A stretch of 64,000 bases of DNA from Alphaproteobacteria bacterium. Its GTDB lineage: Bacteria > Pseudomonadota > Alphaproteobacteria > Rhizobiales > GCA-2746425. The notes under the pieces are model-generated. The model saw nothing but the letters and a program-made list of their open reading frames with translations, ran no database searches and was not told the DNA's origin. Of the stretch, positions 18,069 to 26,879 are shown one piece after another. Positions within the stretch are counted from its first letter, which is position 1. Each line of letters opens with the position of its first letter. The position numbers and the translations under genes are program-made. Location of the stretch: the NCBI GenBank assembly GCA_024743215.1, contig JANSWZ010000010.1, positions 124,001 to 188,000 on the forward strand, given 5' to 3'.

Positions 18069-18446
18069 TCAGACTTTGAATTTGCTCTGAATGTCTTTCA
18101 CTGCATTGACAGCTTCTTCACCCATGGATTGCGCCTGTTTCGTCACGGACTCAATCTGTTCCTTGATGTATTTTGTCTGCAGTTCCAGTGCTTCCTGAGG
18201 ATCTTTCGCTGTGACCAGTTTTTCAGCCTGGCTAAAGGCCGCGCTCATGTGATCTTCAGTCAGGGCCAAAGCCTTCTTGCCGGCTTCAGTGGTTTTGGAT
18301 TGCAGGTCGCTACCGGAGCTTTCCATCTTGCTGGCGGTATCCTGCATTGTTTCCATGTAAGTATCAAAAGCCTTGCGGGCTTGTTCCATGCCTTGTTCGG
18401 CAAAGGCACGCATCTGTTCGCTCATGTCATAGTTCTTGGTCATCAT
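18069..18446 (-). CDS. Phasin family protein, short
   Basis: A 125-residue, almost entirely helical acidic protein. It has MRAFAEQGMEQARKAFDTYM at the N-terminus, then AFSQAEKLVTAKDPQEALELQ and KEQIESVTKQAQSMGEEAVN, the compact phasin_2 pattern. Two adjacent ATG codons (18446 and 18443) follow an AAGG ribosome site; a GTG lies just before. It probably coats PHA granules together with phasin 1. The 318 bases between this gene and the next plus-strand gene hold an inverted repeat and otherwise no recognisable gene. Confidence 0.85.
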   Translation of the reverse strand: MMTKNYDMSEQMRAFAEQGMEQARKAFDTYMETMQDTASKMESSGSDLQSKTTEAGKKALALTEDHMSAAFSQAEKLVTAKDPQEALELQTKYIKEQIESVTKQAQSMGEEAVNAVKDIQSKFKV

Positions 18447-18473
18447 CACACCTTGTTGGTTTGTGGTTGTCTA

Positions 18474-18514
18474 TGTTGCAATGCAATATAATTACAAAAT
18501 TGTGCAGTGCAACA
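18474..18514. promoter_or_regulatory. Inverted repeat upstream of phasin 2, candidate PhaR operator
   Basis: Left arm TGTTGCAATGCA (18474-18485) pairs with right arm TGCAGTGCAACA (18503-18514) with one mismatch, around a 17-base AT-rich spacer. The arms have the same TTGCAnTGCA core as the repeat before phasin 1. It begins 28 bases upstream of the start codon. Confidence 0.5.
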
Positions 18515-18765
18515 TAAAAATTGCAAATCAGGTTTTTCACCGTTTTTCCATGCACCTGTGGAACCTGTGGATTGCTCTGAATTTAACCCTATTCGCAATC
18601 AAAATGCCGTAATTGGCACAATAGATAGACCCACCAGTCACTTTGTATTAACAAAACCTTAATAGCGGCTTCACGTTTTGAGGAAGCCTACCAATGAATT
18701 CGGGCCGGTTTCCGGCGAGTGCTTAACTCCAAAAGCGCCCAGAAACCTGCCCACGGAAGAATGGA

Positions 18766-21700
18766 TTGCAATTGTCAAAACGTCGTGACAATCGGGCCTT
18801 TATGTCTTGGACGGCTTGTGAGCCGCTGAATGCCCTTGCCTTGTCCGTGAAGCCAGCTCTGGTTCTGTCTCCCGATGGCGCGCAATTGCTTTGGGCGAAT
18901 CCAGCAGGGGCAAAGCGTCTGGGCACCCAGAATTTGGAAACGCTTTTGAACGAAGAGTTTCCGCAGGACTTCCCGTTGCGCAAACAGATCCGGCATTTGT
19001 TCAACTGGTTACACAATGACAAAGACCAGATTCAACGTTTACGGCTTGGCCGCAGCGCATCTACGCCGCTGGAAATGGTGACTGTCAGCAAACTGAGGAA
19101 TGTGGAAGGCGTCGCCGGTGTTCTGCTGCGCCCGGTTGCAGAGCCGACCGCGCAGGATTTTCAGACGCGCGCAGACCGGATGGCAGATTGGCTTGGGTCT
19201 GGTCACCATTATGCCGCTCTGTTTTCCAATACTGGCGATGTCATCGCCTCATCGGGCGCATTCCATGAATTACGCCATGCCGCCACAGCATTGCAGTCCT
19301 TGCTGGAAGAGGCAGAAGACAGCGTGTTTCCGGTGTCTCAGCAGATAACAATTCAGTCCGGCACGCGAAACCGTGTGACGGCGCTGAAACTGCCCTTGGA
19401 TGATGATGAGGTTTTTCTGCTGCTGGTTGATGCAGATGAGGCGTCGTTGTCCTTGTCCGATGCACATTTGCAAGATGAGCTGGGACCTGACGAGAAAGCA
19501 ACTGACGAGCAAGCCGTTGACCTGAAGGAAACGGGTCAGCAGTCAGTCAGGCAAAACCACGCAGGAAGACTGTCAGCGTCAGAAATCAAAGTGCCGAAAC
19601 CGGCCAATGATACAAGGCCGCAGCAGACAAAAGCACCAGTGACGGCGGAAGAACCCGCGAAAGCAGCTCCATCTGCCGAGACAGAGTTAATGCGCTTTGT
19701 CTGGCGCATGGATGATGGTTTCAAATTCACTTTTGTGTCTCCGGAGTTTCAGACCCTTGTTGGGTTGCGCGGCGCCTTTGAAGGACGCACTTGGCAGGAT
19801 TTGGCGGGTGATTATCAACTCGACCCCGATGGCGATTTGCAAACTGCCATCACATCCAAAGACTCCTGGAGCGGGAAGCACATTGTCTGGGCTTTGCCGA
19901 AGCGCAAAAAAGTTGCCAGGATTGAATTGTCCGCAATGCCGGTCTTTGACGCTGAAAAGCGCTTTCAGGGCTATCGCGGTTTCGGAGCCTGCCAGTTGCA
20001 GGAACAAATCGTTGCGGTCGACGAACCTCCGGTGCAAGACAATTACGCAGCTTTGCCTGATGAGTTTTCGGGCGATAGCATGGCCGCTGATGTTTTTGAT
20101 GATGCTGAACCGGTTGTTACCGGGCCAAAAGCGGCTGTCGTTGAAGCTGGCTCGCAGAATAAGCCGGATGAAGTTCCTGCCATTGTGGATACAAGGCCCT
20201 CCAGCCCACAAGAACATACAAAAGGTCTGACCCCAGAGGAACGCAAAGCCTTTGAGGAAATTGGAAAGTCCCTTGGAAAGCAGCCAGTCACACGGCAGGC
20301 GAAAACCGAACGAACGGCAGACCAGCCGACTGCAGAAGTTCCTGTTTTTGAAGTACCAGACGCAGAAACCCCAGACGCAGAAACCCCAGACGCAGGACCC
20401 CCAGCCGCAGAAGTTTTAGAATCTGTGGTGTCGGAATTTGACACGGCCGATCAGGATGTTGTGTTTGATCAAAAGCAGGGTGCAGGAACCGAGGATGCTT
20501 TGCGCGCCATGCTGGACCGGATCGATACCGGTGTTCTCGTGGTCCGCGATGATCAGGTTCTGTTTGCTAACAGGTCTCTTGCAGAAATGGCCGGCTACGA
20601 AGATGCGCAAGCCTATTTGGCGGCTAATGTTGCAGCGCCCATGGGTGGCTTCTCGCTGGACCGTGTTGGCGACGATGGAATAATGCAACTGACAGGTAAA
20701 GACGATGCCACCCACAAGGTGCGCGCCGCAATTGGCAAGATCGACTGGGATGGCCAGTCTGCCAGCCTGTTGACTGTCGACCCCGTTAATTACGATACAC
20801 CAGTGCCCGCCATGAGGGCCGAGGTCGGGGATCGGGTGTGGAACGCGGACGAACTGTTAGCCATTTTGAACACCGCCACTGAAGGTGTTCTGATGATTGA
20901 TGTGGAAGGGAAAATCCTGGCACTCAATCATGGTGCAGAAGCTTTGTTTGATGAAGATCAGGCAAGTCTCATTGGCCGTGACCTGACAACCCTGCTTGCG
21001 CTGGAAAGTCATAAGCCAGCCCGCGACTATCTGGCCGGAATTACAGGTGCTGGCGTTGCCTCTATTCTCAATGACGGCCGCGAGGTTATTGGTCAGACCG
21101 CGAAGGGCGGTTATATGCCTCTGTTCATGACGATGGGTCGGGTTGGCGAAGAAAGCCCGGATGATGTGGCTGACATGCGTCTCTGCGTGGTTCTGCGGGA
21201 CATCACACAATGGAAGCGTGCCGAAGACGATCTGATTGCGGCCCGCCACAATGCTGAAAAAGCCAATACAGCGAAATCAGACTTTCTGGCAAAAATCAGC
21301 CATGAGATACGCACGCCGTTAAATGCCATTCTCGGCTTTTCGGAGGTCATGCTGGAAGAGCGTTTCGGCCCGATCGGCAACCCGCGCTACAAGGATTACA
21401 TCAACGACATTCACACATCCGGCGCCCATGTCATCAATCTGGTGAATGACATGCTGGACATTTCCAAAATCGAAGCCGGGCAACTGGATCTGACCTTTAC
21501 GGCAGTTGATCTGGTGGAGGTTCTGAAAGAATGCGTTTCACTCATGCAGCCTCAGGCCAATGAAGGCCGCGTCATTATCCGCACAAGTTTCGCTGATGAT
21601 CTGCCGCGCGTTGTGGCCGACGCCAAGACAATGCGTCAGATCGCACTGAATCTGCTGTCAAATTCCATCAAGTTTACCGCAGAAGGCGGGCAGGTGATTG

Positions 21701-21996
21701 TCTCAGCCGTCGTAGAAAAAGATGGTTCTTTGATTTTGCGCGTGCGCGACACCGGTGTCGGTATGAGCAAGGCTGATCTGTCCAAAGCCATGGAGCCGTT
21801 TCGTCAGATCGAACAGCACAGTGACAAAGATGGTGTTGCGCCCAAAACCATGGCCAATGGCGGCACGGGACTGGGCCTGCCACTGACGAAAGCGCTGGTT
21901 GAAGCCAACCGAGCGCAATTCCTGATCGAAAGCGCGCCCGCCAAGGGAACGCTGATCCGGGTCGTCTTCCCGAACACCCGCGTGTTGGCAGAATAA
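18766..21996 (+). CDS. PdhS/PleC/DivJ-type PAS sensor histidine kinase
   Basis: A 1076-residue kinase without obvious transmembrane segments. PAS-like regions are visible near residues 28-60, 306-400, 579-640 and 696-760, separated by acidic, low-complexity linkers (one with a short PDAET tandem). The HisKA domain contains the phospho-acceptor His846 in HEIRTPLNAILGFSEVM and the lineage-specific ERFGPIG-RYKDYINDIH-SG-H pattern of DivJ/PleC/PdhS kinases. The HATPase domain has NLLSNSIKF, DTGVGM and GTGLGLPL. Such kinases control the DivK-CtrA cell-cycle pathway, often from one cell pole. A TTG at 18766 has a GGAAG site; the first ATG, at 18802, has none, so the start is uncertain. Which PdhS paralogue it is cannot be told. 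Confidence 0.85.
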   Translation: MQLSKRRDNRAFMSWTACEPLNALALSVKPALVLSPDGAQLLWANPAGAKRLGTQNLETLLNEEFPQDFPLRKQIRHLFNWLHNDKDQIQRLRLGRSASTPLEMVTVSKLRNVEGVAGVLLRPVAEPTAQDFQTRADRMADWLGSGHHYAALFSNTGDVIASSGAFHELRHAATALQSLLEEAEDSVFPVSQQITIQSGTRNRVTALKLPLDDDEVFLLLVDADEASLSLSDAHLQDELGPDEKATDEQAVDLKETGQQSVRQNHAGRLSASEIKVPKPANDTRPQQTKAPVTAEEPAKAAPSAETELMRFVWRMDDGFKFTFVSPEFQTLVGLRGAFEGRTWQDLAGDYQLDPDGDLQTAITSKDSWSGKHIVWALPKRKKVARIELSAMPVFDAEKRFQGYRGFGACQLQEQIVAVDEPPVQDNYAALPDEFSGDSMAADVFDDAEPVVTGPKAAVVEAGSQNKPDEVPAIVDTRPSSPQEHTKGLTPEERKAFEEIGKSLGKQPVTRQAKTERTADQPTAEVPVFEVPDAETPDAETPDAGPPAAEVLESVVSEFDTADQDVVFDQKQGAGTEDALRAMLDRIDTGVLVVRDDQVLFANRSLAEMAGYEDAQAYLAANVAAPMGGFSLDRVGDDGIMQLTGKDDATHKVRAAIGKIDWDGQSASLLTVDPVNYDTPVPAMRAEVGDRVWNADELLAILNTATEGVLMIDVEGKILALNHGAEALFDEDQASLIGRDLTTLLALESHKPARDYLAGITGAGVASILNDGREVIGQTAKGGYMPLFMTMGRVGEESPDDVADMRLCVVLRDITQWKRAEDDLIAARHNAEKANTAKSDFLAKISHEIRTPLNAILGFSEVMLEERFGPIGNPRYKDYINDIHTSGAHVINLVNDMLDISKIEAGQLDLTFTAVDLVEVLKECVSLMQPQANEGRVIIRTSFADDLPRVVADAKTMRQIALNLLSNSIKFTAEGGQVIVSAVVEKDGSLILRVRDTGVGMSKADLSKAMEPFRQIEQHSDKDGVAPKTMANGGTGLGLPLTKALVEANRAQFLIESAPAKGTLIRVVFPNTRVLAE

Positions 21997-22061
21997 CAAG
22001 CCTTTTGTGGGCTGATCCCATCCCAACCTCACAATTGAAACCTGACCCTAGTGCATCACGC

Positions 22062-22092
22062 AAAAAAACCGCCCGGCACAAGGTCCGGGCGG
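22062..22092 (-). terminator. Rho-independent terminator
   Basis: An 8-bp GC-rich stem (CCGCCCGG / CCGGGCGG) with an 8-base loop; on the minus strand seven T follow. It serves the DUF1127 gene about 100 bases away and may also block transcription from the kinase gene. Confidence 0.75.
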
Positions 22093-22193
22093 CCAGTAAA
22101 GCCTGTTCGGGCAGTTATGCAGATGTCCATGGTAGGGTGGCGCATCAGCACATCATGAGGGGGCTCTGCCCGTTCGGCTTTGACGTCAGGCGA

Positions 22194-22595
22194 TCAACCG
22201 GGAGGTGTATCGCGCTGATCTGTGGATCTATAGGGTTCACAACCGCTGATCATGGAGCGTTGCGCACTCAGCTTCCGGCGTTGCCGAATTTCATTTGCCA
22301 ATGCCCGTTCCGTGGCCCGCCGCTCCAGCGCCAACATGCGAAGTCGAGAAGTCGGGTCGTTCGAGCAGGGCAGGGTGGCAGCCATGTGAATATCACTGCG
22401 CGTTATGCCAATGTCTTTCAGCATATGATCATCCAGCGTTATGAGCTGTGTCATTGTGCGGCGATAGGCCCAGAAATTCCAGACCGATGAAATGCGCTTC
22501 CCAACGGAAAGCACAGCCGCTTTCAGCATAGAGGCGCTCGTAGCGGCTGCTGGGCTGATAGAGGAATCAAGACTGTTTCTAGGTATCGCAGACAT
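22194..22595 (-). CDS. DUF1127 (YjiS-like) domain protein, extended
   Basis: A 133-residue basic protein. The central FWAYRRTMTQLITLDDHMLKDIGITRSDI is the DUF1127 motif, found in small alpha- and gammaproteobacterial proteins of about 50-70 residues. This one has roughly 40 extra N-terminal residues and a 60-residue Arg-rich C-terminal tail. Start ATG with a GGAG site. Several DUF1127 proteins have been linked to RNA metabolism and phosphate or virulence physiology, but a role here is unknown. It is divergent from a LysR regulator over 129 bases, which suggests control by that regulator. Confidence 0.8.
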   Translation of the reverse strand: MSAIPRNSLDSSISPAAATSASMLKAAVLSVGKRISSVWNFWAYRRTMTQLITLDDHMLKDIGITRSDIHMAATLPCSNDPTSRLRMLALERRATERALANEIRQRRKLSAQRSMISGCEPYRSTDQRDTPPG

Positions 22596-22724
22596 GGCAA
22601 TCTCCTGTGTTGGGCCATGTGGAAGTGAATCAATTTAAAGATGACGCGGTACACATGATCTTTTTCAATTGATAAGACCAGTGAATGTTTCTAATCTAAT
22701 GTATGAGAGTTTTTGATGGATTAG

Positions 22725-23636
22725 ATGAACATGGCCGCTTTGCTGGATTTGGATCAACTCAGGACATTCGTTGCTATTGCTGAATCAGGTAGTTTTACCC
22801 GCGCAGCAGACACAGTTTTCCGGACCCAGTCTGCCGTTTCGATGCAGATGCGGCGTTTGGAAGAGCGTGTAGGCAAACCGCTTTTTACCCGTGATGGCAG
22901 AAACAGTCGCCTGAGCGAAGAGGGTCTGAAATTGCTGGGCTATGCCCGCAAGATGTTGCGCTTGAATGATGAAACACTGGCGGTGTTCGACGATTCAGCT
23001 CTGTCAGGCAGTGTTCGCCTTGGAACACCAGACGATTACGCAGACCGGTTTTTGCCAGAAATTCTGGCGCGCTTTGCAAGATCAAACCCCCAGGTGGAAG
23101 TGGCTGTTGAATGCGCACCAACCCCGGTATTGACCAATCAATTGAAGTCAAACGAGTTGGATCTGGCTATCATCACCTATATTCCTGAGCAGCATCCAGC
23201 AGAGATGATCCGGCGCGAACCGCTTTATTGGGTGACATCCAGTCGTCACCATCAGCATGAAGAGGAAGTGTTGCCCTTGGCACTTGGTCGTCCAACCTGC
23301 GAATGGCGCGGTTCTGCCATAGCAGCTCTGGAACGCGGCGCAAGAGTCCACAGGGTACTCTATTCCAGCTGGAACTCCACCGCTGTCGGAGCCACGGTTC
23401 TGGCCGGACTTGCCGTGTCAGTGCTGCCGGAATCCGCCATCCGGCCCGGCATGCGCATTTTGACCGAGGCAGAGGGATTCCCCGAACTGCCGTCTTGCAA
23501 TATCGGCTTGCTGCGTTCCTGGCACCACTGGACTCCATTGATGGACGCGCTCGCCTGCCACATCAGCGAAAGCCTTGGCAACGTCACCGTCAAGGAAACG
23601 CTGCAGATCGCCAAACCGCTGACGGCTGCAGAATAG
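22725..23636 (+). CDS. LysR family transcriptional regulator
   Basis: A 303-residue regulator. The N-terminal winged helix-turn-helix reads LDQLRTFVAIAESGSFTRAADTVFRTQSAVSMQMRRLEE, followed by the linker helix and the two-lobed substrate-binding domain (SVRLGTPDDYADRFLPEILARF). Overall closest in feel to the LrhA/HexA subgroup. A second ATG lies two codons inside. Its target is not known; the divergent DUF1127 gene is the obvious candidate. It is followed by the start of the TIR/nSTAND locus on the same strand. Confidence 0.88.
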   Translation: MNMAALLDLDQLRTFVAIAESGSFTRAADTVFRTQSAVSMQMRRLEERVGKPLFTRDGRNSRLSEEGLKLLGYARKMLRLNDETLAVFDDSALSGSVRLGTPDDYADRFLPEILARFARSNPQVEVAVECAPTPVLTNQLKSNELDLAIITYIPEQHPAEMIRREPLYWVTSSRHHQHEEEVLPLALGRPTCEWRGSAIAALERGARVHRVLYSSWNSTAVGATVLAGLAVSVLPESAIRPGMRILTEAEGFPELPSCNIGLLRSWHHWTPLMDALACHISESLGNVTVKETLQIAKPLTAAE

Positions 23637-23762
23637 TTCTGACATTGAACTGAGCCGCAACTAACAGACTCGAAATGCGATAATCTTGCTCATTTTGCAA
23701 TTTTGGGTTTTACTTCCCCAACGGCAGGCCAATTCTAAGGCCTGTGATAGGGGGGAGCGGTT

Positions 23763-24140
23763 GTGAGGATATGCTTATCCTGCCATTCGCCAGACGCGGC
23801 TTTGGCACTTGCATTGAAGCAAGCGCTTCAGACCAACTATGCCGACGCAGAAGTTTTCTTTGCGCCGCAAAGTCTGCGTGTGGGAAGTTCCTTGTACCCC
23901 AAACTTGCACATCCCTTTATGAGCCTGATGGCGCTCTCCTTCTGCTTGGAGAAAGCAAATGTTGCTGGAAGTTACTGGAAGCTTTCGAGACTTTCGACGG
24001 TCATGAAACCGATGACGGCTTCCCGCTGGTGCCTGTCATGACCGCTGACAAAGCGCAAAGACGGATCAAAAGCAGAAAATCTGCCTGGGGACTGAGCATT
24101 GCGCCGAATTCCGGATTGATCCGGAAGACACGCCTTGGTG
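23763..24140 (+). pseudogene. Frameshifted TIR-like domain gene
   Basis: A GTG at 23763 follows a strong GGGGGGAG ribosome site and reads RICLSCHSPDAALALALKQAL then AEVFFAPQSLRVGSSLYPKL, a TIR-type start (strand A, helix A, strand B and its loop). Near 23905-23914 the homology jumps to the +2 frame, continuing LYEPDGALLLLGESK, LLEAFETF and DDGFPLVPVMTADK, the second half of a TIR domain. A further disruption is likely near 24080, where LPG and GLS lie in different frames. The gene appears inactivated unless frameshifting rescues it. It precedes the five-gene conflict-type operon and probably was its first gene. Confidence 0.65.
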
Positions 24141-24252
24141 CCAGTCGTTCAGTAAATGATCCTTGCACCCAGGGCACTCGCACACTGAGCAACAGGCAAT
24201 CAACCCAAAGACTACATCGCCACACAACACCCAAAACCCACGGGAGAACAGC

Positions 24253-25212
24253 ATGGCACATTTGACATTCATACATGGCATTTCCAACAAGCCCGCGGCC
24301 GAGGAACTGCATCGAATCTGGCGGGCCGCGTTATTGAAGGCGGCATCTCCGCTGGATCTGGATGCAGAGGGTGTGACCAGTGAGATGGTCTATTGGGCAG
24401 ATGTTCTTTATGCCGAACCGATGCCGGAAGGTGAGTTGGAGTCTGCGGCAGGTACTCTGGAAATTTCCGTCAGTGACACAGAAGAAGTCGCCATTCCCAC
24501 CGCCGGCGATCCATTGGAACGCGCATGGATTGAAGCCATGTCTGACCGGATAGGTGTGGACCCGAAAACCGGCGAGACGCTCGAGGGTGACAATACCATT
24601 CTGGACGGGGATGGAGGCAGCACTGGCACTATGGCTGATGATCTGGAGCGAATTCCGCTGCCGGGCTTTGTCAAAGATCGTTTCATCAAACGGTTCCTGC
24701 GCGATGTGCATCATTATTTGTTCAATGCCGAAATCACGCCGCGACCTGGAGAAACATTTTGGGTGCAGGATGAAATCCGTGACCGCTTTGTGGATGCTGT
24801 CAAACGCGGCGATACACAAAGCAGCCCGCACATTGTGGTCTCACATTCCATGGGCACGGTGATTGCATATGATTGCCTGAAGCGTGTCGCCGACTGCCCG
24901 AAAGTAGATGCGCTGATCACGCTTGGTAGCCCCCTTGGAATTGATGAAGTTCAGGACAAACTAAAACCGGAATGGTCGCGAAATGAGGGGTTTCCAACCG
25001 ACAAGGTGGCGGGCGAATGGCTCAATGTTTTCGACCCCAAGGATGTGGTGTCACGGCTCGACCCTCATCTGGCCAATGATTACCGCAAGGCCGGAACTGA
25101 TGTCGTGGATGACCAGCGCCAGAACCATGATGGCCTGTGGACCCACAGTCTGGACAAGTATTTTCGTGGCCCAGTTGTCAGTTCCCGGCTGAAATCAATG
25201 CTTGGGCTTTGA
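24253..25212 (+). CDS. Alpha/beta hydrolase (lipase/esterase-like)
   Basis: A 319-residue soluble protein starting MAHLTFIHGISNKP after a GGGAG site. FIHGI marks the oxyanion strand, SHSMGTVIAYDCL holds the nucleophile-elbow serine (GxSxG-type HSMG), and LITLGSPLGI and FDPKDVVS follow in the order expected of PGAP1/lipase-like hydrolases; a late His (THSLDKYF) could complete the triad. The substrate is not evident. First intact gene of the plus-strand cluster, 13 bases before the protease gene. In conflict systems such hydrolases can act as lipid-attacking effectors, but that role is inferred from neighbours. Confidence 0.85.
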   Translation: MAHLTFIHGISNKPAAEELHRIWRAALLKAASPLDLDAEGVTSEMVYWADVLYAEPMPEGELESAAGTLEISVSDTEEVAIPTAGDPLERAWIEAMSDRIGVDPKTGETLEGDNTILDGDGGSTGTMADDLERIPLPGFVKDRFIKRFLRDVHHYLFNAEITPRPGETFWVQDEIRDRFVDAVKRGDTQSSPHIVVSHSMGTVIAYDCLKRVADCPKVDALITLGSPLGIDEVQDKLKPEWSRNEGFPTDKVAGEWLNVFDPKDVVSRLDPHLANDYRKAGTDVVDDQRQNHDGLWTHSLDKYFRGPVVSSRLKSMLGL

Positions 25213-25225
25213 TTGGAGACACCTC

Positions 25226-26851
25226 ATGTCGAAACTGAAAAGCCTCATCAATAAATTGAAGGAAGCGGCAGCCCAGGACAATCCTGAGGTTCTGGAAGGC
25301 GCGTGTCAGAATATTGAAGGCCAGATGAAGCGGGAACCGGATACGATTGCAGCAAAACTCGCCCACGAAGCGCTGGATGCCCTTCGCAGCAGCCGGCGTT
25401 TCGACCAATTAGGCCGCATGGCTGATGCGTTTATGATTGATGGATGCGAGGACACGAAAGTCCACAGACAATATGCTCAGGCGCTGATTGAAAACGGTCA
25501 GACGATGCCGGCCATTCATATGCTGGAAGGTGTCATTGCTAAAAAGAAAGGCTCGAAAGCGGAACTTGATGATGCGCGAGGCGTGCTTGGCAGAGCCTGG
25601 AAAGAACGCGCCATTGCAACGCGCGGTACCCGAGACAAAGTTGCCGCGAAAGCCCTGCGCAATGCCTATCAAAGCTATATGGAGGTTTATGCCGATGACC
25701 CGGATGCGCTTTACCAGGGCATCAATGCTGTGGCGCTTGCCTGCTGGGATCGTGGCCTGGCCTTGAAAGCCAGGGAACGTAAATCTGCGCTGCAGTCCGC
25801 CGCCGATATTCTGGCACGGGTCAATCAGAAGGATATTGACGGCCAAAGCAGCGCGTCGGATTTGGCCATTGCAGGAGAAGCGCTGATTGCACTTGGCCGA
25901 GAAGATGAGGCCATTGGATGGTTCGGCAATTATGCCCACAAGGCAGACGCGTTTTCGCTCGGCGGAACCATACGTCAATTGACGGATTTGTGGAAGCTGG
26001 ACGATACAAAAGAAGGACGCGAATTGCTCGCGCCCATGCGCGCGCATCTGTTGGAAAAACCGGGTGGCGAATTTTCACTTACCTCAGATGATATGCACCA
26101 AATGGCGGCAGTCAGCGAGGCAAGTTATGAAAAGGTGCTCGGTGATATCGGTCCAAAGACCTACACTTGGATGCAGAATGGCTTTCGAACTGCAGAATCG
26201 GTTGCATTAATCCGGCAAAATGGCCGCGGTATAGGTACCGGATTTCTGGTCCGGGGAGGTGACCTGAACCCGGATCTTGGCGATGAGTTGTTTATTCTCA
26301 CAAATGCACATGTTGTCAGCGACCCGCCCATTGGCAATGCGGCTGACCATTCCGAAGTGTCTGTTAGTTTCGAGGTTTCCGAGGCTGTAGAGGGCGAAAC
26401 CTATTCTGTGCGTGAAGTGATCTGGAATTCACCACCAGATCAATACGACGCCAGCCTTCTAAGGCTGGACACAGACCTGAACGGCAAGCTGAAACCTTTG
26501 AAATTCAGTCCCAATCTACCAGTGCTGAACCCGGACCGGCCCCAAAGGGTCTACATCATCGGCCATCCCGGTGGCGGTGAAATAAGCTTCTCCTTTCAGG
26601 ACAACAAACTGCTCGATTATGAAAATGGTGTGATGGAAAATGAGGAAGATAAAAGGCCTCTTCGCATCCACTATCATACGCCGACAGAGCCCGGGAGTTC
26701 TGGAAGTCCGGTCTTCAATGGCAATTGGTTGGCCATTGCCCTGCATCACGCAGGTTCCAAAAATATGAACAGGCTGAATGGCGAACCTGGCACCTATCCG
26801 GCCAATGAAGGTATTTGGATTCAGTCAATCAGGAGAGCAAAGCCAAGCTAG
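25226..26851 (+). CDS. TPR-like repeat protein fused to a trypsin-like serine protease
   Basis: A 541-residue protein, start with a GGAG site. Residues 1-300 are helical repeats of TPR character (for example QLGRMADAFMIDGC, QYAQALIENGQTMPAIHMLE, GEALIALGREDEAIGWF). Residues 330-530 form a chymotrypsin-fold protease: GIGTGFLVRGG, His362 in LTNAHVV, Asp408 in YDASLL and Ser494 in EPGSSGSPVF, a complete triad. No signal peptide is seen, so it should act in the cytoplasm. Trypsin-like domains are recurrent effectors of STAND/Avs-type immune proteins. Here the repeats may link it to the nSTAND sensor. Confidence 0.88.
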   Translation: MSKLKSLINKLKEAAAQDNPEVLEGACQNIEGQMKREPDTIAAKLAHEALDALRSSRRFDQLGRMADAFMIDGCEDTKVHRQYAQALIENGQTMPAIHMLEGVIAKKKGSKAELDDARGVLGRAWKERAIATRGTRDKVAAKALRNAYQSYMEVYADDPDALYQGINAVALACWDRGLALKARERKSALQSAADILARVNQKDIDGQSSASDLAIAGEALIALGREDEAIGWFGNYAHKADAFSLGGTIRQLTDLWKLDDTKEGRELLAPMRAHLLEKPGGEFSLTSDDMHQMAAVSEASYEKVLGDIGPKTYTWMQNGFRTAESVALIRQNGRGIGTGFLVRGGDLNPDLGDELFILTNAHVVSDPPIGNAADHSEVSVSFEVSEAVEGETYSVREVIWNSPPDQYDASLLRLDTDLNGKLKPLKFSPNLPVLNPDRPQRVYIIGHPGGGEISFSFQDNKLLDYENGVMENEEDKRPLRIHYHTPTEPGSSGSPVFNGNWLAIALHHAGSKNMNRLNGEPGTYPANEGIWIQSIRRAKPS

Positions 26852-26879
26852 TAAGAGGCTGAATTTGGGAGGAAAGTGC

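Noticed and set aside
23744-24265. A 173-codon plus-strand ORF taken as one intact protein
   Set aside because: Only its middle part is TIR-like; the first third is out of frame with the true TIR start at 23763. It is better explained as a frameshifted gene.
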